Origin: Candidatus Hydrogenedens terephthalaticus JGI OTU-1
Lineage (GTDB): Bacteria; Hydrogenedentota; Hydrogenedentia; Hydrogenedentales; Hydrogenedentaceae
DNA length: 28,960 bases
Direction: 5' to 3'
NCBI GenBank assembly: GCA_000493945.1
Contig: AWNW01000012.1
Coordinates: forward strand, 20,913 to 49,872
A model generated the notes under the pieces. It was not told the DNA's origin. It did not search any database and was given only the letters and a program-made list of their open reading frames with translations. The position numbers were made by a program, and so were the translations under genes. Positions 1 through 6,941 of the stretch are shown here, piece by piece; position 1 is the first letter of the stretch; each line of letters opens with the position of its first letter.

Positions 1-241
1 AGGACCCTGGTCAAATTGGGTGGAAGTCTCTTTTGCTATTTATTATATTCTTTTATTCTTCATCTCTGTGCCTATAATCTATCATTATCAATATTTGAAA
101 CTGAGAGAAGATTTATCAATGTGATTTGATTGTTAAGATTATTTAGAATGATATAATACTTTCTCAAAGAGTTATCTTTTTTATGAAGGATGCGAATTTC
201 TTGTTGTAATTATTTAACACAAAAAATAATAGGGCGAATTC
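1..241. other. Window edge and upstream region of the comM-like gene
   Basis: I see no convincing coding sequence here; the first few tens of bases could be the tail of a gene outside the window. The stretch is AT-rich. It holds a plausible but imperfect sigma70-like promoter for the downstream gene: TTGTTA at 130-135, a 16-base spacer, and TATAAT at 152-157. This would give a leader of about 78 nt. An AGGG just ahead of the ATG at 242 is a modest ribosome binding site. Confidence 0.4.
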
Positions 242-1774
242 ATGCTTGCGAGGGTTCAATCCGCACATATATTAGGAATAGAGGCGTTTCCTTTGACTGT
301 AGAAGTGGATATAGGACATGGGGAGAATAAAACAGAGGTAGTAGGATTGGCGGATACTGCGGTAAAAGAAAGCCGGGAGCGTGTGGCGTCTGCATTACGC
401 AACTCTGGATTTCGCTCGCCCCGAGGACATGTGGTCGTAAATTTAGCACCTGCGGATATTCGTAAAGAGGGGAGTTATTTAGATTTGCCTATTGCCTTGG
501 GGATTATTTTGGCGGGGGAACAAGGTATGCCCCGTGTGGAATTAGAAAAGATATTAATTGTAGGCGAACTGGCGTTAGATGGTTCCATTCGGCATGTCCC
601 CGGCACTTTATCTATGGCAATTTTAGCCCGCAAAAATGGTTTTCGTGCTATCCTTGTGCCTGAAGTTAATGCGGAGGAAGCAGGGTTGGTGCATGATATT
701 GATGTTATCCCAATAAAAAATTTGCAGGATGCATTCCGATACCTGAATGAGCCTTCTGCTTATACTTCATATCGGACAAATTATCAAGAATTGTTCCATA
801 GCAAAAAACATGCGGTTCTGGACTTTGAGGATGTAAAGGGGCAGGCTCATGTAAAGCGCGCTTTAACAATTGCTTCTGCCGGTGGGCATAATGTGCTGAT
901 GATAGGTCCGCCGGGGACAGGGAAAACGATGCTGGCTTCGCGTATTCCGGGTATCCTGCCCGAAATGAGTTTTGAAGAATCCCTTGAAACCACACAAATT
1001 TACAGTGTCGTTTCGCGGAAAGGACAAAATTCCGCGCTAATTACAACTCGGCCTTTTCGGTCTCCTCATCATACTGTCTCTACCGTTGCTATGGTTGGAG
1101 GAGGAGCAAATTTCCAGCCGGGCGAGGTCAGTTTAGCCCATAACGGTGTATTATTTTTGGACGAACTTCCGGAGTTTAATCGAGCTACATTGGAGGTGTT
1201 AAGGCAACCCTTAGAAGAGGGATTTGTGCATATACGGCGGGCTCATTATGCGGTAACACTTCCCAGTCGGTTTATGCTTGTATCTGCCATGAATCCCTGT
1301 CCCTGTGGTTGCAGGACAGACCCCAAACGCGTATGTCGTTGTTCCATAGGTGAAATACAAAGGTATATCAATCGAATATCAGGTCCTTTATTAGACCGTA
1401 TTGATATGCATATTGAAGTGCCTGCTTTGCCTTTCCATGAATTGTCTCAAAATCAACCTACCGGACCCAGCAGTGCGGATATGCGAAATCAGGTGCAGGA
1501 AGCCCGCAATCGGCAACAACATCGCTACGGAAAAACAACGCTACTTAATGCACACCTCGATACAAAACAAATACGGCGTTTTTGCAAGCTAACCGATACC
1601 ACACAGCAATTGCTCCTGCGAGCGATTGAACTTCATGGGTTAAGTGCTCGTGCTTATGACAAGATATTGCGGATGGCAAGAACTATCGCTGACCTTGATA
1701 ACTCCGAAGATATACAGGATACCCATATCGCAGAAGCCATCCAATACCGCTCCATAGACCTGAAAGCCATTTAG
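242..1774 (+). CDS. comM: YifB/ComM family Mg-chelatase-like AAA+ ATPase
   Basis: Complete 510-residue protein, the usual length for this family. In naturally transformable bacteria ComM is a hexameric helicase that drives branch migration during integration of incoming DNA; many non-competent bacteria also carry it, so competence is not proven here. Domains seen: an N-terminal Lon-protease-like S5 fold (about 1-180, with LADTAVKESRERV), then a Mg-chelatase AAA+ core with Walker A GPPGTGKT (222-229), Walker B LFLDELP (304-310) and GPLLDRIDMH (381-390). A Cys-rich loop, NPCPCGC...VCRCS (351-368), is characteristic of ComM and may bind metal. The C-terminal Mg_chelatase_C region covers about 410-510. 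The gene is convergent with mutY, 42 bases away. Confidence 0.93.
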   Translation: MLARVQSAHILGIEAFPLTVEVDIGHGENKTEVVGLADTAVKESRERVASALRNSGFRSPRGHVVVNLAPADIRKEGSYLDLPIALGIILAGEQGMPRVELEKILIVGELALDGSIRHVPGTLSMAILARKNGFRAILVPEVNAEEAGLVHDIDVIPIKNLQDAFRYLNEPSAYTSYRTNYQELFHSKKHAVLDFEDVKGQAHVKRALTIASAGGHNVLMIGPPGTGKTMLASRIPGILPEMSFEESLETTQIYSVVSRKGQNSALITTRPFRSPHHTVSTVAMVGGGANFQPGEVSLAHNGVLFLDELPEFNRATLEVLRQPLEEGFVHIRRAHYAVTLPSRFMLVSAMNPCPCGCRTDPKRVCRCSIGEIQRYINRISGPLLDRIDMHIEVPALPFHELSQNQPTGPSSADMRNQVQEARNRQQHRYGKTTLLNAHLDTKQIRRFCKLTDTTQQLLLRAIELHGLSARAYDKILRMARTIADLDNSEDIQDTHIAEAIQYRSIDLKAI

Positions 1775-1816
1775 TAAAAATAATATGTTATATATTTTTG
1801 TATCTGGGGGGAAGTT

Positions 1817-2902
1817 TTATATATCCCTTATTTTATGGATGATTTCGGAGTAGGCACGGGAGAATGGGTATTGATGAATATCTTTAAGTCGGACCCATTG
1901 GTAAGGATGTGAAATATTCTTTTTTGCACAGCGTTTTAATCGGGTTTTGTATACATAAAAATGTATAGTGCGGTGGGAATATTTTCGGGTAAATTGAAAT
2001 AGAAACTCCCATTCTGATGGTGCCGAGGTATTTAATTTTTTGTTTAATAAGGCAGATATATTTTTAGGGGCGTGTTTGATTTTTATATCTGTGATGTCTA
2101 CTGTTGGCAATGCATAAAGATTTTTCAAAAAGTTATGAGTTACTTCACGGGTAAGCAGAATTTCATCTTTATTCATCATTATGCCCACAGCCCAATGAAG
2201 AATGGGCACGGAGCGAATTTTTTCCTTTATAGGGAAACAGGTTTGTGTTCCGTGTTGGTAGGCAAGACAGAATTTTTTCAAAGGACACTCCATACATTTA
2301 GGGTTCGTAGGTGTGCAGATAGTAGAGCCGATGTCCATCATCCCTTGATTAAAATTGCCGGGATATTTTTGCGAAATCATCTTTTCCGCTAATTGTTGCG
2401 TCTTTTTACAAAAAGATGTTGAATTAAGTTTGTCCTGTATCTCAAACAGGCGAGAGAGAACACGGCGGACATTTCCATCAACGGTTGGAACAGGAAGATT
2501 AAAACAAATGCTCCCTATTGCCGATGCTGTATACGGACCTATCCCCGGCAATTCTAATAGTTCTTCATAAGTCTGTGGAAAGTGCCCTTTGTATTGATGA
2601 TAAATAATCTGTGCGGTTTTTAATAGATTGCGGGCACGGGTATAATACCCCAGTCCTTCCCAGACTTTTAGCACTTTTGTTTCATCGGCTAAAGCCAGAT
2701 TTTGTAAGGTTGGAAAATTTTCAAGAAATCGGAAATAATAATCGGTTCCCTGTTCAATGCGTGTCTGTTGTAAGATAATTTCACACAACCATATTTTATA
2801 AGGGTCTCTTGTCCCTCGCCATGGCAAAGGTCTTGCACATTGGGAATACCAGCGAAGAACTTGCTTTCGTATTTCCTTTATCTGAATTAAATTTAAATCC
2901 AT
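1817..2902 (-). CDS. mutY: A/G-specific adenine DNA glycosylase MutY
   Basis: Complete 361-residue base-excision repair glycosylase that removes adenine mispaired with 8-oxoguanine. The N-terminal HhH-GPD domain (about 1-215) has the catalytic Glu41 in the WLCEIILQQTR context, a helix-hairpin-helix LPGIGPYTASAI (118-129), and the catalytic Asp142 in VDGNVRRVLSR. A [4Fe-4S] cluster is indicated by Cys196, Cys203, Cys206 and Cys212 with exact C-x6-C-x2-C-x5-C spacing. Residues from about 230 form the Nudix-like C-terminal domain that recognises 8-oxoG; it is divergent but of normal length. The gene is convergent with comM and divergent from lptF. No clear terminator hairpin lies between mutY and comM. 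Confidence 0.95.
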   Translation of the reverse strand: MDLNLIQIKEIRKQVLRWYSQCARPLPWRGTRDPYKIWLCEIILQQTRIEQGTDYYFRFLENFPTLQNLALADETKVLKVWEGLGYYTRARNLLKTAQIIYHQYKGHFPQTYEELLELPGIGPYTASAIGSICFNLPVPTVDGNVRRVLSRLFEIQDKLNSTSFCKKTQQLAEKMISQKYPGNFNQGMMDIGSTICTPTNPKCMECPLKKFCLAYQHGTQTCFPIKEKIRSVPILHWAVGIMMNKDEILLTREVTHNFLKNLYALPTVDITDIKIKHAPKNISALLNKKLNTSAPSEWEFLFQFTRKYSHRTIHFYVYKTRLKRCAKKNISHPYQWVRLKDIHQYPFSRAYSEIIHKIRDI

Positions 2903-2944
2903 TATCAGAAGTTAAGACAAAAGCGATAAGATTAAAAATACCGT

Positions 2945-2973
2945 TTGTTTGTCTATATTGATTAAAATATAAG
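2945..2973 (+). promoter_or_regulatory. Possible promoter of lptF-lptG
   Basis: TTGTTT at 2945-2950 is separated by 17 bases from TATAAG at 2968-2973, in the 112-base divergent gap between mutY and lptF. The spacing is ideal but the hexamers are imperfect. Confidence 0.4.
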
Positions 2974-3014
2974 TTTCTTACATTTAATTACGACTTATTT
3001 ATAGTGATGAGGAT

Positions 3015-4139
3015 ATGATTATAACACGGATTGACCGATACATACTTCGGCAGATTATTCCGCCGATGTTTATTGCTTTTTCTGCGGTTGCGGTTCTGAT
3101 GATAAGTGGAATACTCCAGCAACAGGTGAAAGAGTTGTTAGATGAACTTCCTGTGGCTCCACTTCAAGTGACTGATTTCCTCTGGATGTCTTTATATGCT
3201 CTCCCGATGATGGTAGGAATGATTATTCCGATTACCTTCTTGTTCGGTTTAATGTTAATGTTTGACCGTATGAGTCGGTATCGTGAGATAATCGCTATGA
3301 CGGCTGGGGGTATTTCCATGCGTCGGATAGCGATGCCTGCGGTGGTATTGTCATTTGTTCTAAGTATCCTATGCTTTGTCGTTCAAGATATTGCTCAACC
3401 GTGGGCTTTTCGACAGTTTATGAAATTAGCCCGTATGGACCTTCCTTTGCGTATGTCTTTAGATTTAATCCCTACGGGCAGGATGTATGAATATGGTAAA
3501 TTGCGGGTATATATTCGTGGGCGAACAGAAGATGGCGAATTGCAGGATATTGTGGTATTACAACCTGGTGATGAGGGGAATATGGTGGCTTTTTATGCGG
3601 AAAAAGCACGCTGGCGAAAGGGGAAAGATGAGAATGTGCTGGAAATGCTAAATGGCTTCTGGATAGAGTCGCAAGAACAGAATAATCAGGTTGTTCGTGG
3701 GAGTTTTCAGCGATTGGAGAAAACAATCCCCCCTCTTCAGCCGATGGAAACAATCCGACTGCGAACGGGTATGTCCATCCGCGAATTATTGGCGGAACAC
3801 CGTCGCATTTCACAGGAGTACGAGCGAACTAAAGGATTGCCGCTTCTGTCTGATGTGAAAAAATTCCGCAGTGAAATTGCGGAACGGCTCTCTTTTCCGT
3901 TGATGTGTCTGGCATTGGGATTAATTGCGTCGCCGATAGGTGTGCGTATGCGTGGAGCGGGCACAACATACGCCTTTTCGACAGGTTTCTTAATCGTTGG
4001 AATGTATTTCCTCCTTTATAAAGCAGTGGGAGGAGGTGGGCTTATGCCTTTATATGTGAAATGTATCGTCCAGCAAGTTCCCAATATTCTCATAGGCGGA
4101 TTGGGCATATTCTTTTTGATAAAGGCAGACCGATTATGA
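3015..4139 (+). CDS. lptF: LPS export ABC transporter permease LptF (YjgP/YjgQ family)
   Basis: Complete 374-residue inner-membrane permease. With LptG and the ATPase LptB it extracts lipopolysaccharide from the inner membrane and passes it to the periplasmic bridge. Three N-terminal membrane segments are visible (about 13-33, 55-83, 102-124), then a periplasmic beta-jellyroll (about 140-260), then three C-terminal segments (about 290-372). The cytoplasmic REIIAMTAGGISMRRI (about 94-109) is the coupling-helix signature of the family. The start ATG has AGG only two bases upstream, so the ribosome site is poor, but the MIITRIDRYILRQ opening matches the family. The stop overlaps the lptG start (ATGA), implying translational coupling. 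Which paralogue is LptF and which LptG is judged from gene order. Confidence 0.88.
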   Translation: MIITRIDRYILRQIIPPMFIAFSAVAVLMISGILQQQVKELLDELPVAPLQVTDFLWMSLYALPMMVGMIIPITFLFGLMLMFDRMSRYREIIAMTAGGISMRRIAMPAVVLSFVLSILCFVVQDIAQPWAFRQFMKLARMDLPLRMSLDLIPTGRMYEYGKLRVYIRGRTEDGELQDIVVLQPGDEGNMVAFYAEKARWRKGKDENVLEMLNGFWIESQEQNNQVVRGSFQRLEKTIPPLQPMETIRLRTGMSIRELLAEHRRISQEYERTKGLPLLSDVKKFRSEIAERLSFPLMCLALGLIASPIGVRMRGAGTTYAFSTGFLIVGMYFLLYKAVGGGGLMPLYVKCIVQQVPNILIGGLGIFFLIKADRL

Positions 4140-5224
4140 AAACGATAGATAAATATTACCTTTCGTGGTGGCTTAAGACCTTTTTGAGGGTATTGATTGC
4201 ACTTGCTTTTCTATATATTATTGTTGATTTTTTTGCCACTCGACAGGAGTCCGTGCAGAAGTATAATGTGCCTTTTACCATTATTGCCCAATATTATCTG
4301 TTATCCCTGCCGAAAATATTTTTGCAATATCATTTCCTGTCCGCAGGGGTTATGCTAACGACCTTTTTAGTCTGGGGTAGAAGCACTCAGGAAGGGGAAA
4401 TATCTGCGTTGCTTTCCGGGGGAATACCTTTATTGAGGATTACAACCAGTGTATTTCTTGTCGGATCGTGTATTGCGATAGGAAGTTTTTTTGTGGAAGA
4501 TACTATGGGTGTATGGTGTGCGGAACAGTTTCGAAATCTGGAAAAGATGTATTTTTCATACCATCTGGGAGATACGCGTTCTGGGGTTAGTTGGACTAAT
4601 TTGAGTGGGAATTGGACCTGTCATATATTACGCTTCAATCGAGAAGCCATGACAGGCAGGGATGTAGTAATTCATCGTATTCAGGAAGACCGCATTGACG
4701 AAATACGGGCACGGTATATCTGGTGGGACAAATCGCAAAAGAAATGGTTTATTGAAGAGGGTCGCCAGTTTATTCTTTTCCCGAAGAAAGATATGGAACA
4801 GGAAGTAATTCGTATCACACAAATACCGGCTCCATTTACAGAATCTCCCGAAACATTATTTGCCCTTGATTTGCCTCAAGAACTGAAAACATGGAAACAG
4901 TTTTATGAGGAAATTAAACGAGCCCGTTTTTTTGGAATACCTACTTATAAATACGAGGTAGATTGGTATGCACGGATAGCCCGACCTGCCAGCGTTTTTA
5001 TTATGTTATTGCTTGCTTTGCCCTTATCTGTGTTATGGAAACGGGGTGGATTTATATTAAGTTTTGGAATAACGGCTATTTCTGCATTGTGTTATATGCT
5101 TTGTTTTGTCCTGTTTACTGGTTTGGGTTATCTCCAAACTTTACCGCCAATGGTAGGTGCATGGGGAGCCAATTTTTTGTTCCTGATTCTGTCCCTTTCG
5201 ATTTGGAAACGAACTCCGACATAA
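4136..5224 (+). CDS. lptG: LPS export ABC transporter permease LptG (YjgP/YjgQ family)
   Basis: A 362-residue partner of LptF. The start at 4136 is chosen over an in-frame ATG at 4061: the ATGA overlap with the lptF stop is typical of coupled genes, and the first 25 residues of the longer version would lie inside lptF and do not look like this family. From 4136 the protein opens MKTIDKYYLSWWLKTFLRV, a normal LptG start. It has the six-helix, two-bundle architecture around a periplasmic domain (about 140-270); the last helices include the segment around RPASVFIMLLLALPLSVLW. The sequence supports co-transcription with lptF. The lptB, lptC and lptA genes are not in this window. Confidence 0.87.
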   Translation: MKTIDKYYLSWWLKTFLRVLIALAFLYIIVDFFATRQESVQKYNVPFTIIAQYYLLSLPKIFLQYHFLSAGVMLTTFLVWGRSTQEGEISALLSGGIPLLRITTSVFLVGSCIAIGSFFVEDTMGVWCAEQFRNLEKMYFSYHLGDTRSGVSWTNLSGNWTCHILRFNREAMTGRDVVIHRIQEDRIDEIRARYIWWDKSQKKWFIEEGRQFILFPKKDMEQEVIRITQIPAPFTESPETLFALDLPQELKTWKQFYEEIKRARFFGIPTYKYEVDWYARIARPASVFIMLLLALPLSVLWKRGGFILSFGITAISALCYMLCFVLFTGLGYLQTLPPMVGAWGANFLFLILSLSIWKRTPT

Positions 5225-5282
5225 AATAAAGTTTGACAGGTCAATCCCATTAGACTTAATAAGAAATTCCGAGGTTATATAA

Positions 5283-6521
5283 ATGGAAAAGAAAGAAAAA
5301 GTCCGATTTGGATGGAAAGAATTTTGCCTTTTATTCTTTTCTATCTTTCTTGTAGTCCTTGTTCTACATTTTATTGATGATGTGATAAGTTTCCCCGATG
5401 ATTATTATTTAATACAGGGTCTCCATCTGATTTTTCCTAAACATTCGAATGAGGAATTTGTTTCAACGGATTTTCGCTATCGGGTAAGCATCAATTCTAT
5501 TGGTATCCGCGATAAAGAGATTCAAATTCCGAAAGATAAGAATACCTATCGGATACTTGTCTTTGGCGATTCCTATACCTATGGTTGGGGTGTTAATATC
5601 GAGGATACTTGGGTGCGTCGTCTGGAACATAAAGTTAAAGTGGAAGGGAAAAATGTAGAGACGGTCAACCTGGGAAAGCCCGGTGCAGACCCTTTATTTT
5701 ACTATGAATTGGCAAAAGTGGCAATCCCTATATTGGAACCAGACCTTATTCTGATAGCATTATTACAAGGAGATGATCTGCTTGCCGTTTGTGGTTCCGA
5801 AGTAAAAACGACGAAGGATAATTTTGTTTTTAAGGCTCTAAATCGCCTTTTCCCAAATATAAGCAAAAGTATTCAAAAATATCTAACGCAAAAATACCTG
5901 ATAGAAAAGACAGAAAGGAAACCGGCTTTATTTAACAGTGCGGAGAAAAATCAGGAAGCCGCTCGTAGTTCGGCAAGGGAAATTTTGGCACAATTTAATG
6001 AAAAAGAAAGAGAAAGTTTTAATACTCTGGATAAAGAAATCCGTTCCGCTTTCCTTGATGGGCTAATTAATCCATTTCTTATCTCTGTCGCAATTAAAAG
6101 TCCCAAGGTTACCGTAATACCTCTGGAGGATAGTTCAAGTCCGATGATTATGCCGTGTATAGAAAAATTGGCACAAATATTAAAGGGAATAGCCGCGATG
6201 GGAAAGAAAACAGGAGCAGAAACGATTGTTGTTAGTATTCCGCAGGGATTTTATGTTAATCAGTATGCTTGGGAAAATATGAAACGATTACATTTTGAAG
6301 TATCTTCCGAGATGTTAACAACGAAAAACATAGACAAGCATTTTATACTTGCTGCGGAACGGGCTTCTTTACCTTGTTTTATTTTGACACAAGAATTTCG
6401 AGAGCAGAAAGATAATCCCAAATTATTTTTTCCTATTGATGGACATCCAACCCCTAAGGGGCATCAACTCATCTCAGAAATTTTATTTAAAAAATTACAA
6501 GAATGGCTGGAAAAACATTAG
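5283..6521 (+). CDS. Membrane-anchored SGNH/GDSL-type hydrolase or acyltransferase
   Basis: Complete 412-residue protein. One hydrophobic segment (about 13-30, FCLLFFSIFLVVLVLHF) suggests an inner-membrane anchor with an extracytoplasmic catalytic domain. SGNH landmarks: the nucleophile motif VFGDSYTYGWG with Ser97, a conserved Gly in NLGKPGADP (block II-like), LQGDDL where block III often carries Asn, and DGHPTPKGH near the C terminus with Asp386 and His388 as likely catalytic residues. The family includes esterases and O-acyl transfer or deacylation enzymes acting on polysaccharides and cell-wall glycans; the substrate cannot be read from the sequence. It starts 58 bases after lptG on the same strand, with GAGG nine bases before the ATG, so it may share the lpt transcript. 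An envelope-glycan or LPS role is inference from context. Confidence 0.75.
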   Translation: MEKKEKVRFGWKEFCLLFFSIFLVVLVLHFIDDVISFPDDYYLIQGLHLIFPKHSNEEFVSTDFRYRVSINSIGIRDKEIQIPKDKNTYRILVFGDSYTYGWGVNIEDTWVRRLEHKVKVEGKNVETVNLGKPGADPLFYYELAKVAIPILEPDLILIALLQGDDLLAVCGSEVKTTKDNFVFKALNRLFPNISKSIQKYLTQKYLIEKTERKPALFNSAEKNQEAARSSAREILAQFNEKERESFNTLDKEIRSAFLDGLINPFLISVAIKSPKVTVIPLEDSSSPMIMPCIEKLAQILKGIAAMGKKTGAETIVVSIPQGFYVNQYAWENMKRLHFEVSSEMLTTKNIDKHFILAAERASLPCFILTQEFREQKDNPKLFFPIDGHPTPKGHQLISEILFKKLQEWLEKH

Positions 6522-6571
6522 CGGATTACATATAGGACTTATGTAGATGATTTGTATTTCCCTTCACAATC

Positions 6572-6599
6572 GTAGAGGCACGGAATGTCATGCTCCTAC
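6572..6599. repeat. Degenerate palindromic intergenic repeat, copy 1
   Basis: A 28-base near-palindrome beginning GTAGAGGCACGG and ending CATGCTCCTAC. It matches 22 of 28 bases of the better-preserved element at 17211-17238, same length and no gaps, so both are copies of one dispersed palindromic repeat. Confidence 0.7.
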
Positions 6600-6610
6600 T
6601 AAAAGAATTG

Positions 6611-6705
6611 ACCACAGAGGACACAAAGGGAATATTACACAAAGGACAAAGAGAGAATTTTTAAGAAAATGAAAAAAATATAAAAATTTATTTGACAAAT
6701 CATTT
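6611..6705 (+). repeat. Dispersed intergenic repeat (ACCACAGAGGACACA family), copy 1
   Basis: Starts ACCACAGAGGACACAAAGGG and continues through GAATTTTTAAGAAAATGAAA to TTTGACAAATCAT. The same series of blocks recurs at 11183-11252 upstream of the second giant surface gene, where the middle is about 25 bases shorter. Here the distal end supplies the -35 box of the promoter at 6692. Confidence 0.7.
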
Positions 6706-6720
6706 TTTTTGTAATATAAT
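6692..6720 (+). promoter_or_regulatory. Consensus sigma70-type promoter of the first giant surface-protein gene
   Basis: TTGACA at 6692-6697, a 17-base T-rich spacer, and TATAAT at 6715-6720: both hexamers match consensus exactly with optimal spacing. The predicted start is near 6727, giving a leader of about 215 nt before the ATG at 6942. Confidence 0.85.
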
Positions 6721-6778
6721 AGAAATAAATTATGTGATGTAGGCAGAATTTGGTTTTGTCAATTTTTAGCAGGTAAAG

Positions 6779-6928
6779 ATGTTGAAAAAGAGAAAAAATT
6801 ATAATGTTATTTATTTGATACGGGGAAAAGGAAGGGGATTATTTCAACAAAAAATCTACAGTGGGAATTTAAGATGTCCGTTTGGGTTGGGGCATCTTTT
6901 TGTCATTTTAAAATCTAATAACATATAA
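6779..6928 (+). CDS. Possible 49-residue leader ORF
   Basis: Between the promoter and the giant gene lies an ATG with AGG five bases upstream, opening MLKKRKNYNVIYLIRGKGRG (strongly basic) and ending in TAA only 13 bases before the ATG at 6942. It spans the hairpin at 6871-6901. It resembles no protein I know and has one cysteine (codon 33) and no run of a single amino acid. It could be a leader peptide that couples translation to the main gene or affects folding of the hairpin, or a chance ORF in an AT-rich leader. Confidence 0.3.
   Translation: MLKKRKNYNVIYLIRGKGRGLFQQKIYSGNLRCPFGLGHLFVILKSNNI
6871..6901 (+). terminator. Terminator-like hairpin inside the leader (possible attenuator)
   Basis: Arms AAGATGTCC (6871-6879) and GGGCATCTT (6890-6898) form nine pairs including one G-U, around a 10-base loop, with a T run at 6897-6901. 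It lies after the promoter and 40 bases before the gene, so it would act as an attenuator of this gene and not as the end of the previous one. The G+C content of the stem is modest. Confidence 0.45.
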
Positions 6929-6941
6929 AAGGAAAAGTATT

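Larger units (their letters stand above)
6522..6941. other. Intergenic region: repeat relics, promoter and long leader of the first giant surface protein
   Basis: This 420-base gap holds, in order: a decayed 28-base palindromic repeat (6572-6599), a decayed ACCACAGAGGACACA-type repeat (from 6611), a consensus promoter (6692-6720), and a leader of about 215 nt with a possible 49-codon ORF and a terminator-like hairpin. I see no clear terminator for the SGNH gene. Confidence 0.6.

Noticed and set aside
4061..4135. Upstream in-frame ATG that would lengthen LptG by 25 residues
   Set aside because: The extra residues lie within lptF and do not resemble an LptG start; the ATGA overlap at 4136 is the usual arrangement.
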